Notes: generated by a model not told the origin, from the sequence alone. A stretch of DNA of 9,247 nucleotides from Alphaproteobacteria bacterium (GCA_030743445.1 JASLSL010000258.1:1-9247); one strand, 5' to 3'. Positions 1 to 6,779 are shown, numbered from the stretch's first letter. Made by a program: numbers and translations.

Positions 1-180
1 GTCGACCTCGTCGCCGTGGATCGCAGCGCCGAGATAGAGGCGCGGGCCCGGCTCGCCGCCATTGATGATGTCGAGCGGGATCGACACCTTGGTCCCGTCG
101 GCGAGCTCCACGAGTTCGATTTCATGCCGGCGGCGGGCGCCAGGCGGCACCGAAATGCCGGCGATGTCGAGATTTGTCAT
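1..180 (-). CDS. Succinylglutamate desuccinylase/aspartoacylase-family zinc hydrolase, N-terminal part (runs off left edge)
   Basis: Sixty N-terminal codons are visible, read from an ATG at 180 towards base 1, with no stop before the edge. The peptide begins MTNLDIAGISVPPGARRRHE and reaches GAAIHGDEVD at residues 51-60. HGDE at residues 56-59 matches the H-x-x-E zinc-ligand motif of the AstE/AspA (M14-like) family, whose members usually have this N-terminal layout: a short beta-rich segment, a G-x-x-P-G-P-R-L-x-L strand, then AAIHGDE. Family members remove acyl groups from acylated amino acids or related amides. The start lies 16 bp after the stop of the upstream hydroxylase, with a GGAG element about 10 nt before the ATG, so the two are probably co-transcribed. 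The substrate cannot be told. The remaining zinc ligand and catalytic Glu lie outside the window. Confidence 0.8.
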   Translation of the reverse strand, partial: MTNLDIAGISVPPGARRRHEIELVELADGTKVSIPLDIINGGEPGPRLYLGAAIHGDEVD

Positions 181-196
181 CAGGAACGCACTCCGG

Positions 197-1675
197 TTAT
201 TCCGCGGCTGTCGCGGGCGAGCCGTCGGGCAAATCGAAACCCTCGAGGCAGCGATCGACAAGCCCCGTGGCCCGATCCCAGTCGAAGGTGCGGAAGGCCA
301 TGCCGGTGGTGACGACCTTGGGCCCCGAATAGAACATTTCGTACTGGGTGTGCCGCGACCCGAACTCCGAGCCGACGGCGTCCCAGGCCAGCTTGAACAG
401 CTTCACCCGGCCGATGGAATCGACCGTCGGAGAGTATTGCGATCGGCCGATCAGGGCGGCCACCTCGGGGTCGGCGAAATCCTCGACCGAGGACGGCAAC
501 ATGATCATGCCGCCGCCGGCCAAATCGCGTAGGGTCTGGACGATCTTGGGATAGAGCGCCTGGGAATGCACCTGCGAGGCATATAGCAGCTCCCGGTCGG
601 GCAGATAATAGTCGCCGAAACGCCAACCCTTGACTTCCATGGCCAAGACGAAGGCTTCGATAATCTGTAATTGCGAGGACAGTTCGCCTAGTTTCTCCAC
701 GACCTGCGGGAAACTGATCGACGCGGTGGTCTCGGTAATGCGGCGCGCCAGTCCGACCAGAAAACGCAGCTTCACCATCAGCCGGATTTCCGCCTGATAG
801 TTTTGGTAGGAATGTGCGGGGGTGCTGTGCCATTGCGCGAACTGGGTCGGAATGTCGCCATTCACGAAGACGCGATCCCACGGGACCCTGACATCGTCGA
901 AAAAGATCAGCGCGTCGTTTTCATCGAACCGCGCCGAAAGCGGATAGTCGAACTCCGAATTGGCCGCCGCCTCATAGGAACGCCGCGACAAAATCTTCAA
1001 GCCGGGCGCGTTCATGGGCAACACTGCGGTGAACGCCCATTTTTCCTCGCCGTCCTTCATCGGCCGTAGGGTCGAGACCAGGATCTCGTCCGACAACACC
1101 GCCCCGGTACCCAGCATCTTGGCGCCTCTGAGGGTGAGGCCCTCGGCATCCTCGTCGCAGACCGAGACCGTCAGTTCGGCGTTGCCGCCTTCGCCCCTGG
1201 ACTTCGAGCGATCGCCCTGGGGGTCGATGATGACGTAGGAGAGATAAAGGTCGCGATCGCGCGCGTACTCGTAATAGTCGCGGACGGCCTTGGCCCGCTC
1301 GGCGCCATGGTCCTCATAGATCGCGCTGCCCATGTAGAAGCCGGCCAGGGTCGAGGCGACATGGTCGGGCGAGCGCCCCATATAACCGAAATGGGTCTCG
1401 GCCCAGGCGGTCAGCGCCTCGCGGCGGGCGACGAGTTCCTCGTATGTCGTCGGCAGTTGCCACATTCGGCTCACACGATCGCCGGTTTTGGGCGAGGCGA
1501 AGGTCATCCGCTCCAGATTTTCCGGCGCGCCTTGCATGTCGTACAAATCGGCGATCGAGCGCGCGGCGCCGCCGAAGGCCGGATGGTCGACGACCTTCGA
1601 GACCCGGCCGCCGTCGATGTAGATGGCGCGGCCATCGTCCAGACTCTGAAGAAACTGCGATCCGCTGCGTGGCAT
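197..1675 (-). CDS. HpaB-family (4-hydroxyphenylacetate 3-hydroxylase-like) reduced-flavin-dependent monooxygenase
   Basis: This 492-residue protein has the typical HpaB family length and both halves: an N-terminal HpaB_N-type domain (about 1-270) and a C-terminal HpaB helical domain (about 277-480). Landmarks are YMGRSPDHVAS (98-108), the DPQGDR segment (151-156), FFDDVRVPWDRVF (258-270) and the FKLAWDAVGSEFGSRHTQYE region (427-446). Family members hydroxylate phenolic substrates using O2 and FADH2 from a separate reductase. No HpaC-like reductase is in the window. Compared with Thermus HpaB (from memory), Arg100 is kept (R101), but Tyr104 is His105 and His142 is Tyr147, so the substrate is probably not 4-hydroxyphenylacetate. 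The Cys ligands of 4-hydroxybutyryl-CoA dehydratase are absent. ATG 1675 is chosen because GGGGAG sits six bases upstream; the in-frame ATG at 1681 abuts that element. It is the first gene of an operon with the deacylase. Confidence 0.88.
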   Translation of the reverse strand: MPRSGSQFLQSLDDGRAIYIDGGRVSKVVDHPAFGGAARSIADLYDMQGAPENLERMTFASPKTGDRVSRMWQLPTTYEELVARREALTAWAETHFGYMGRSPDHVASTLAGFYMGSAIYEDHGAERAKAVRDYYEYARDRDLYLSYVIIDPQGDRSKSRGEGGNAELTVSVCDEDAEGLTLRGAKMLGTGAVLSDEILVSTLRPMKDGEEKWAFTAVLPMNAPGLKILSRRSYEAAANSEFDYPLSARFDENDALIFFDDVRVPWDRVFVNGDIPTQFAQWHSTPAHSYQNYQAEIRLMVKLRFLVGLARRITETTASISFPQVVEKLGELSSQLQIIEAFVLAMEVKGWRFGDYYLPDRELLYASQVHSQALYPKIVQTLRDLAGGGMIMLPSSVEDFADPEVAALIGRSQYSPTVDSIGRVKLFKLAWDAVGSEFGSRHTQYEMFYSGPKVVTTGMAFRTFDWDRATGLVDRCLEGFDLPDGSPATAAE

Positions 1676-1681
1676 TTCCAT

Positions 1682-1687
1682 CTCCCC
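1682..1687 (-). promoter_or_regulatory. Ribosome binding site deciding the hydroxylase start
   Basis: On the minus strand GGGGAG lies directly against an ATG at 1681 but six bases before a second in-frame ATG at 1675. The normal spacing favours the second ATG and removes two residues from the longer reading. Confidence 0.6.
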
Positions 1688-1729
1688 GGTGTTTTCTTTA
1701 CCGCAAACCGTGCCTGCTCCACCTGCGGG

Positions 1730-1735
1730 ATTGTA
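1730..1735 (-). promoter_or_regulatory. Possible -10 element for the hydroxylase operon
   Basis: The minus strand reads TACAAT (5/6 match to TATAAT) about 55 bases upstream of the hydroxylase start, in the divergent intergenic region 1676-1906. No convincing -35 hexamer is found 16-18 bases upstream of it, so this may be a regulated promoter needing an activator, or chance. Confidence 0.2.
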
Positions 1736-1799
1736 GCAAACTACGATAGCGCAGCGCGAACTCGTGGCCGAGGTCCGCAATGGGTCAAACTCGGAAGTG

Positions 1800-1828
1800 T
1801 TGTCCGGTCGTGACGGACGATCGATTAT
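1800..1828 (+). promoter_or_regulatory. Candidate sigma-70-type promoter for pgk
   Basis: TTGTCC (1800-1805) and GATTAT (1823-1828) are separated by exactly 17 bp. Each hexamer matches consensus at four of six positions. The predicted transcript would have a leader of roughly 70 nt before pgk. This is motif matching only. Confidence 0.3.
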
Positions 1829-1906
1829 GCGGCAGTAACGGACATTGGCCGGGAGAACGGAATTCCGCGCGTTGCCCCGGACCGGCGAATCGGGTAGCAG
1901 AGGGCG

Positions 1907-3106
1907 ATGTTCCGGACCCTCGACGATCTCGAATGCGACGGCCGGCGGGTTCTGGTGCGCGGCGACCTCAACGTGCCGACCGAGAACGGCAAGGTCACCG
2001 ATGTGACCCGCCTCGAGCGCCTGGCGCCGACATTGGCGGAATTGGCCGAACGCGGCTGCCGCATCGTCGTGATCTCGCACTTCGGCCGGCCCAAGGGAAA
2101 GCCCGACCCGGCAATGTCGCTGGCCCCGGTTGCCGACGCCCTCGCGGCGGTGCTCGGCGTGCCGGTCGCCTTCGCCGCGGACTGCATCGGTTCCGAGGCC
2201 GCCGCGGCGGTCGAGGCGCTGGCGCCGGGCGGGATCGCGCTGCTGGAAAACCTGCGCTACCACCCCGGCGAGGAGGAAAACGACCGCCGGTTCACCACCG
2301 AGCTCGCCAAGCTCGCCGATTTCTACGTCAACGACGCGTTCTCGGTCTCGCACCGGGCGCACGCCTCGACCACCGGCATCGCGCAGTTGCTGCCGTCGGC
2401 GGCCGGACGCGGCATGCAGGCCGAGCTCGAAGCGCTCGCCTCGGCGCTCGGCAACCCGGCGCATCCCCTCGCGGCGATCGTCGCCGGCGCCAAAATTTCG
2501 ACCAAGCTCGAGGTGCTGGGCAACCTGATCGACAAGGTCGACTCGCTGGTCATCGGCGGGGCGATGGCCAATACCTTCCTCCATGCCCTCGGCACCGATA
2601 TCGGGGCCAGCCTCGCCGAGAAGGACCTGGCGGATAGCGTGAAGGACATCATGGCCCGGGCCGACGCCGCCGGATGCGCGATCGTGCTGCCGTCGGACGT
2701 CGCGATCGCCACGCAGCTCGAAGAGGGCGCCGCGGTGGAGGTCGTGCCGATCGCCGCGGTGCCGCCCGACAAGATGATCCTCGATATTGGTCCGGAGACG
2801 GTCGAGGCGCTGCGGCGGCATCTCGCCGAGTGCAGGACGCTGCTGTGGAACGGGCCCTTGGGCGCCTTCGAGGTGCCGCCCTTCAACAGGGCGACGGTCG
2901 CGGTGGCAGAAGAGGCGGCGCGATTGACCGAGGCCGGAAAGCTGGTTTCGGTCGCCGGCGGCGGCGACACGGTGGCGGCGCTCAACGATGCCGGGGTCTT
3001 GGAGCAATTCTCCTACGTGTCCACCGCGGGCGGCGCCTTCCTCGAATGGCTCGAAGGCAAGGAGCTGCCGGGTGTCGCGGCACTCGGCGGCGATTGGTCG
3101 CGATGA
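1907..3106 (+). CDS. pgk: Phosphoglycerate kinase
   Basis: This 399-residue protein is a full-length cytosolic phosphoglycerate kinase, which interconverts 1,3-bisphosphoglycerate + ADP and 3-phosphoglycerate + ATP in glycolysis, gluconeogenesis or the Calvin cycle. The N-domain substrate site is intact: RGDLNVP (18-24, with D20 and N22), SHFGRPKG (57-64, with H58 and R61), ENLRYHPGEEEND (114-126, with R117) and NDAFSVSHRAHAS (142-154, with R150). The nucleotide domain has GAKISTK (194-200), LWNGPLGAFE (313-322), SVAGGGDT (348-355) and the usual C-terminal LPGVAAL (387-393). The ATG at 1907 has an AGGG just upstream and begins in register with the family. Unlike the common gap-pgk-fba order, no gap gene lies upstream. 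Downstream, the stop TGA overlaps the next gene's ATG, implying translational coupling. Confidence 0.97.
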   Translation: MFRTLDDLECDGRRVLVRGDLNVPTENGKVTDVTRLERLAPTLAELAERGCRIVVISHFGRPKGKPDPAMSLAPVADALAAVLGVPVAFAADCIGSEAAAAVEALAPGGIALLENLRYHPGEEENDRRFTTELAKLADFYVNDAFSVSHRAHASTTGIAQLLPSAAGRGMQAELEALASALGNPAHPLAAIVAGAKISTKLEVLGNLIDKVDSLVIGGAMANTFLHALGTDIGASLAEKDLADSVKDIMARADAAGCAIVLPSDVAIATQLEEGAAVEVVPIAAVPPDKMILDIGPETVEALRRHLAECRTLLWNGPLGAFEVPPFNRATVAVAEEAARLTEAGKLVSVAGGGDTVAALNDAGVLEQFSYVSTAGGAFLEWLEGKELPGVAALGGDWSR

Positions 3107-4344
3107 GGGCAATCGCCCTTGCCGTTGCTTTGAGCCTCGCGGCTTCCACTGTCCCGGCGGGCCTGACCTGGGCCGAGTCCGACCGGCCGGGCCAGCGCTT
3201 CCACGTCAAGCCCGCCGATATGCCACGGCCCTATGCGACGCGAAGCGCCAGCAACTCGTCCCGCCAGGTTCTCCGCAAGCCGGGACAGACGCCCGTGGCG
3301 CCGGCCGGCTACAAGGTCAATTTGTTCGCCGACGGCCTCGACTTCGCGCGCTGGCTTGCGGTGGCGCCGTCGGGCGAGGTGTTCCTCGCCGAACCGCGCC
3401 GGGGCCGCGTGATCCTGCTGGTCGACAGCAATGGCGACGGCGTCGCGGACCGGCGTTCCGAATTCGCCGGCGGCCATGACGCGCCGCACGGGCTCGCGGT
3501 TCGGCTGGGTGCCGTCTATGTCGCCGACTTGGCGGGGGTGTGGCGCTATCCCTGGCGGCCGGGCCAGCGTGAGGCCCGGGACCGTCCCACGCGGATCACG
3601 CCCGAGGGCGCCTTCGGCGAGCCCGGCGGGCACTGGACCCGCAACATCGCCTTCAGCGCGGACGGCGAATCGTTCTTCGTCTCGATCGGCAGCGCGGACA
3701 ACCTCGCGGTCGAGCCCGACCCGCGGGCCACGATCAAGCGTTTTGATTCGGACGGCAGCGGCGGCAAAATATTCGCCCGCGGCCTCCGCAACCCGGTCGG
3801 CATCGCCTTCCATCCCGAGACCGGCGAGCTCTACACCGTGGTCAACGAACGCGACGGCATGGGCGACGGGCTGGTGCCGGACTATTTCACCCGGGTCCTC
3901 GAAGGCGGTTTCTACGGCTGGCCCTATGCCTATATCGGGCCCAATCCGCAGCCCGGATTCGCCGAGCTCAGGCCCGACCTGGTGGCCAAGACGATCGTGC
4001 CCGACGTGCTGTTCCGATCGCATTCGGCACCCCTCGGACTGACCTTCGCCAAGGGCGGCGATTTCCCGGCCGACTGGCAGGACGACGCCTTCGTCGCGTT
4101 CCAGGGCTCGTGGAACGCCGCGGTGCCGACCGGCTACAAGGTGGTGCGAGTGCCGTTCGAGGACGGCCGCCCGCTCGGCTGGTACGAGAACTTCGTCACC
4201 AGGTTCCGGGTCGATCCGGCCGACCGGCCGCGCACCGCGCATGTCATCGGCCGGCCGGTGGGCCTGGCGATCGCGGCCGACGGCAGCCTGCTGATCGCGG
4301 ATGCGACGGGGGACGTGATCTGGCGGGTCAGCCGCGCGCGCTAG
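3103..4344 (+). CDS. Secreted PQQ-dependent sugar dehydrogenase (sorbosone dehydrogenase/GDH family)
   Basis: This 413-residue protein has an N-terminal signal peptide: MRAIALAVALSLAAS forms the hydrophobic core, with likely cleavage near residue 24 (TWA/ES). It then has a beta-propeller of the soluble PQQ glucose/sorbosone dehydrogenase family. Family landmarks are PAGYKVNLFADGLDFARWLA (67-86), LAEPRRGRVILL (95-106), GGHWTRNIAFS (175-185), IFARGLRNPVGIAFHP (223-238), NERDGMGD (248-255), RSHSAPLGLTF (305-315) and FVAFQGSWN (330-338). A DxNxDGxxD loop at 108-116 could bind calcium, and family members use Ca2+ with PQQ. The likely role is periplasmic oxidation of a sugar or aldehyde feeding electrons to the respiratory chain; the substrate is unknown. 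The ATG at 3103 overlaps the pgk stop (ATGA). Reading further upstream in frame would only translate pgk in a second frame, so this start is preferred. Confidence 0.88.
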   Translation: MRAIALAVALSLAASTVPAGLTWAESDRPGQRFHVKPADMPRPYATRSASNSSRQVLRKPGQTPVAPAGYKVNLFADGLDFARWLAVAPSGEVFLAEPRRGRVILLVDSNGDGVADRRSEFAGGHDAPHGLAVRLGAVYVADLAGVWRYPWRPGQREARDRPTRITPEGAFGEPGGHWTRNIAFSADGESFFVSIGSADNLAVEPDPRATIKRFDSDGSGGKIFARGLRNPVGIAFHPETGELYTVVNERDGMGDGLVPDYFTRVLEGGFYGWPYAYIGPNPQPGFAELRPDLVAKTIVPDVLFRSHSAPLGLTFAKGGDFPADWQDDAFVAFQGSWNAAVPTGYKVVRVPFEDGRPLGWYENFVTRFRVDPADRPRTAHVIGRPVGLAIAADGSLLIADATGDVIWRVSRAR

Positions 4345-4356
4345 CGGCGTTATTTT
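4331..4356 (+). terminator. Possible intrinsic terminator overlapping the PQQ dehydrogenase stop
   Basis: GCCGC (4331-4335) and GCGGC (4344-4348) form an all-GC 5-bp stem around an 8-nt loop that contains most of the stop codon. It is followed by the T-rich run TTATTTT (4350-4356). The stem is short, so termination may be partial. It would separate the pgk transcript from the small gene downstream. Confidence 0.4.
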
Positions 4357-4380
4357 CAGTCCAAACAAGTCGCGAAAAAT

Positions 4381-4388
4381 GATAGACT
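4381..4388 (+). promoter_or_regulatory. Weak extended -10 candidate for the small proline-rich gene
   Basis: TGATAGACT begins at 4380 (TG at 4380-4381, N, TAGACT 4383-4388) and fits an extended -10 loosely, four of six in the hexamer. It sits in the 75-bp gap after the PQQ dehydrogenase and after an A-rich stretch. No good -35 is seen. The leader would be about 25-30 nt. Confidence 0.2.
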
Positions 4389-4419
4389 GCGCGCCGGCTG
4401 AAGAACCGAGAGAGACTCC

Positions 4420-4653
4420 ATGGCGATAGGCCCGGTACGACCGACCACCCCGACACCGACGCCGGCGACCGAAAGCGTCAACCGCCGGCCCGCGACCCAG
4501 GGCGGCAACGAGAGCGCCGCCACGCCCGAGACCGCGGCGCCGGTCGATCCGGTCGCCGATCTCCGCGCCGAGGGCGGCAAGGTCGAAATTCCCGACCGTC
4601 CGCCGGTCGGCGCCCCGCCGCCACGCGGCACCTTCCTCGATATCTTCGCCTAG
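4420..4653 (+). CDS. Small proline-rich, probably disordered protein of unknown function
   Basis: This is a 77-residue protein of no family I recognise. Fifteen residues are proline; there is no Cys, His, Trp or Tyr. Repeated P-T units fill the first 15 residues. A short segment VADLRAEGGKVEIPDRPPVG (45-64) follows, and the chain ends in the hydrophobic, acidic tail TFLDIFA. There is no signal peptide or membrane span, so it is probably a cytosolic disordered protein, possibly one that docks through its tail (inference). The ATG at 4420 has a purine-rich GAGAGAG a few bases upstream. It is preceded by a terminator-like hairpin and followed by 69 bp before the NUDIX gene. G/C-rich codons in frame, a ribosome site and its own intergenic spacing support a real gene. 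A stop-free stretch of this length in GC-rich DNA could also be chance. Confidence 0.6.
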   Translation: MAIGPVRPTTPTPTPATESVNRRPATQGGNESAATPETAAPVDPVADLRAEGGKVEIPDRPPVGAPPPRGTFLDIFA

Positions 4654-4722
4654 GCCGCCGGGTTACGCCCGACCGCAATCCCGGGACTTGTCCCACCCTT
4701 CGGGCCGGGTCACAGTAGGCGC

Positions 4723-5277
4723 ATGACGAGACCGCCCCAGCCGACGCCGACCGGCGGCGGACCGCGGACGCGCGAGGTGCCCGACGGCGACAACCGCGAG
4801 CGTTTGGTCTGCCCCGATTGCGGCTTCGTCGACTACGAGAACCCGTTGATCGTGGTCGGCGCGGTCATCACCTGGGAGGACCGGATCTTGCTGGCTCAGC
4901 GAGACATCGAGCCGCGCCCCGGCTATTGGACGATTCCGGCGGGCTATCTGGAGCTCAACGAGACGGTCGAGGAAGGCGCCTTGCGCGAGGCGCGCGAGGA
5001 GGCCTGCGCCGAGATCGAGCTCGACGGTCTGCTCGGCATCTACAACGTGCCCCGGATCAGCCAGGTGCAGTTGATCTGGCGCGCAGGGCTCAATCGGCCG
5101 GATTTCGCTGCCGGCCACGAAACCCGGGCAGTGGACCTGTTCGACTGGGACGACATTCCGTGGGACAATATCGCCTTCCCGTCGGTCCGTTGGGCGCTCA
5201 ACCACCACCGCGAGGTCGCCGGCGAGGCGACCTTCACCCCGCGCACCAACCCCGCGGGCGAGTTCGGCAACTATTGA
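4723..5277 (+). CDS. NUDIX hydrolase with a partial N-terminal zinc ribbon
   Basis: This 184-residue protein carries a clear NUDIX box at 74-96: G74, E80, R88-E89 and E92-E93 fit G-x5-E-x7-R-E-U-x-E-E-x-G-U. The near-final Gly is Cys95, a variation seen in this subfamily. The core continues with VQLIWRAGL and DLFDWDDIPWDNIAFP (138-153), typical of zinc-ribbon NUDIX hydrolases related to ADP-ribose/NADH pyrophosphatases, which cleave nucleoside diphosphates linked to another group. The N-terminus holds VPDGDNRERLVCPDCGFVDYENP (19-41), normally the second half of a four-Cys ribbon. Only C30 and C33 remain; where the first C-x-x-C should be there is a PTPTGGG stretch. No in-frame upstream start would supply the missing pair. 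Substrate is unknown. It ends 74 bp before the glycosyltransferase-like gene on the same strand. Confidence 0.88.
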   Translation: MTRPPQPTPTGGGPRTREVPDGDNRERLVCPDCGFVDYENPLIVVGAVITWEDRILLAQRDIEPRPGYWTIPAGYLELNETVEEGALREAREEACAEIELDGLLGIYNVPRISQVQLIWRAGLNRPDFAAGHETRAVDLFDWDDIPWDNIAFPSVRWALNHHREVAGEATFTPRTNPAGEFGNY

Positions 5278-5351
5278 AACGCTCCGAATCCGGGGGCGTG
5301 AATATTTCGATTTAGCGTGCTTTTGCATGACGTCGTTCGGGAGAACGGATT

Positions 5352-6206
5352 TTGGCGCGACCGCATCACCGACGAATTTCCCTGATCATTCCCTCGCGCG
5401 GGCGGCCCATGGGACTCGGCCGCTGCGTGACGAGCGCGGTCGAACGGGCGGCGCATCCGGACCGTCTGACGGTTCAGTTCTATATCGACGACGACGACGC
5501 GGAACTCTCGCTCTATGGCGAGGTCCTCGAAAAACTGCGCGACGAATACGACCCGAAGGGCGTCATATTAATGGGGAAAGTCGGCGATTCGATCGGCTGT
5601 CCACGGGCGGCCAACTCGCTGGCGCTCGGCGTCGATACCGAACTCGTGATGATGTGCGGCGACGATTTGGTGTTCCAGGACGACGGTTGGGACGACAGGT
5701 TGGACGAGGAAGCGGCCAAATATCCCGACGATCTGTTCCTGTTCTGGTTCAACGAAGAGCAGTCGCGCCACAAGTTTTCGTGCTTTCCGATCGTCAGCCG
5801 CCGCTGGATCGACACGCTGGGCTATTTCCTGCCGACCACATTCGAGCATTATTTCGCCGATCTCTGGGTGATGGAGGTGGCGTGCCGGATCGGGCGCGCC
5901 CATTACATCAGCGACGTGGTGGTAAAGCATCTGCCCGTGCCGACCGGCAAGACCAAGGACGACACCTGGGATGAGCGCGCCGACCAACGCGAACAGCGCT
6001 TCGCGCGCGACGAAGCGCTTTGGCCAACCGGGAAGCGCTACCGGGACCACGATGCCGACACGCTGCGGGCGAAGATGGAGCCGTCCGACTACGAACGCGC
6101 CGACGGACACCCGCTCGGGCAACCGCGCAAAGCGCCCGCGGTCCTCGACGGGGGGCGCGTCGAGCTGCGCGACCGAAGCTCCTATTCGATGGCGGATGAG
6201 TATTAG
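5352..6206 (+). CDS. Glycosyltransferase-like protein (probable GT-A fold), TTG start
   Basis: This 284-residue protein begins at TTG 5352, with GGGAG eight bases upstream. Starting at the next ATG (5409) would delete the first beta strand, ISLIIPSRGRP (9-19), which is typical of GT-A nucleotide-sugar transferases of the GT2 type. Further GT-A-like features are YIDDDDAE (44-51), GDSIGCPRAANSLALGV (78-94), and LVMMCGDDLVFQDDGWD (98-114), where GDD (103-105) is the likely metal-binding DxD equivalent. The second half has FSCFPIVSRRWIDTLGYF (142-159) and FEHYFADLWVMEVACRIG (164-181), resembling the acceptor-side motif of such enzymes, and then a charged tail ending SSYSMADEY. There are no membrane spans. 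Donor and acceptor are unknown. The assignment rests on fold-level motifs, not on a close relative. It ends 15 bp from the convergent yciB gene. Confidence 0.65.
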   Translation: MARPHHRRISLIIPSRGRPMGLGRCVTSAVERAAHPDRLTVQFYIDDDDAELSLYGEVLEKLRDEYDPKGVILMGKVGDSIGCPRAANSLALGVDTELVMMCGDDLVFQDDGWDDRLDEEAAKYPDDLFLFWFNEEQSRHKFSCFPIVSRRWIDTLGYFLPTTFEHYFADLWVMEVACRIGRAHYISDVVVKHLPVPTGKTKDDTWDERADQREQRFARDEALWPTGKRYRDHDADTLRAKMEPSDYERADGHPLGQPRKAPAVLDGGRVELRDRSSYSMADEY

Positions 6207-6221
6207 GAACTTTCGCTCGCC

Positions 6222-6779
6222 CTATTTCTCATCCCTGATGAGGTAGCGCTGGATCAGCGGGATCTGGGTCGTCATGAACATGAAGGTCAGGCCCATGATG
6301 CCGAAGACCTTGAAGCTGACCCAGACGTCGGTCGTCTGGGTCCGCCAGATCAGCTCGTTGAGCCCGGCCATGACCACGAAGAATATCCCGAACCGGATGG
6401 TCAGGAGCCGCCAGCCGCGGTCCTCGAGCCGCCAGGCCGAGCCGAACAGCGGCTTCAGGAGCGGCCGGTCGAGGATCAAGCCGCCGAACAGGATGGCGGC
6501 GAACAGCATCTGCACGATGGTCGGCTTCATCTTGATGAAGCGCTCGTCGTCGAGCGCCAGCGTCAGCCCGCCGAACACCAGGACGATGGCGGCGGTCACC
6601 AGGGGCACGATCGGCACCCGGCGCTCCATTCCCCAGGACAGGGCGAGGACGATGACCGCCGCGACCATCAGGGCGCCGGTCGCGGCGAACAGCCCGGCCT
6701 TCCAATAGGCGAGGAAGAAGACCGCGATCGGGCCGAAATCGACGACCGGTTTGAGCCAGGGTTTCGCGTTGCCGTTCAT
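6222..6779 (-). CDS. yciB: Septation protein A / inner membrane-spanning protein YciB (IspZ family)
   Basis: This 185-residue integral inner-membrane protein is close to the usual 180-200 of its family. Conserved blocks are VVDFGPIAVFFLAYWKAGLF (12-31), VFGGLTLALDDERFIKMKPT (68-87), the following LFAAILFGGLILDRPLLKPLF stretch (92-112), and WVSFKVFGIMGLTFMF (153-168). About five hydrophobic spans are visible. YciB/IspZ proteins are linked to cell-envelope synthesis and septation; the biochemical role is unsettled. The start is ambiguous. ATG 6779 fits the family N-terminus but has no Shine-Dalgarno; a good -10 (TATAAA, 6787-6792) lies seven bases before it. GTG 6815 would add 12 residues and has GAGGG three bases upstream, inside a tandem repeat. 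I list the ATG. It follows the permease gene on the same strand and in the same frame. Confidence 0.9.
   Translation of the reverse strand: MNGNAKPWLKPVVDFGPIAVFFLAYWKAGLFAATGALMVAAVIVLALSWGMERRVPIVPLVTAAIVLVFGGLTLALDDERFIKMKPTIVQMLFAAILFGGLILDRPLLKPLFGSAWRLEDRGWRLLTIRFGIFFVVMAGLNELIWRTQTTDVWVSFKVFGIMGLTFMFMTTQIPLIQRYLIRDEK

Noticed and set aside
2674..3102. Upstream in-frame extension of the PQQ dehydrogenase into pgk.
   Set aside because: The signal peptide begins exactly at ATG 3103, and the extension would need long overlap with pgk in another frame.
197..3112. A 971-residue open frame on the minus strand extending the hydroxylase back across pgk.
   Set aside because: Only the part up to 1675 has family similarity. 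The rest is antisense to an intact pgk, arginine/glycine-rich, and passes through the divergent intergenic region.
3013..4368. A 451-residue minus-strand open frame.
   Set aside because: It lies antisense to the PQQ dehydrogenase and has the low-complexity Arg/Gly/Ala composition of a GC-rich shadow frame.
4683..4694. GGGACTTGTCCC palindrome upstream of the NUDIX gene as a terminator.
   Set aside because: The stem is only four to five pairs with a tiny loop and no T-run follows.
5274..5306. TTGAAA at the NUDIX stop with AATATT as a promoter for the glycosyltransferase-like gene.
   Set aside because: The spacing is about 21 bp, too long for a normal sigma-70 promoter, and the -10 match is poor.
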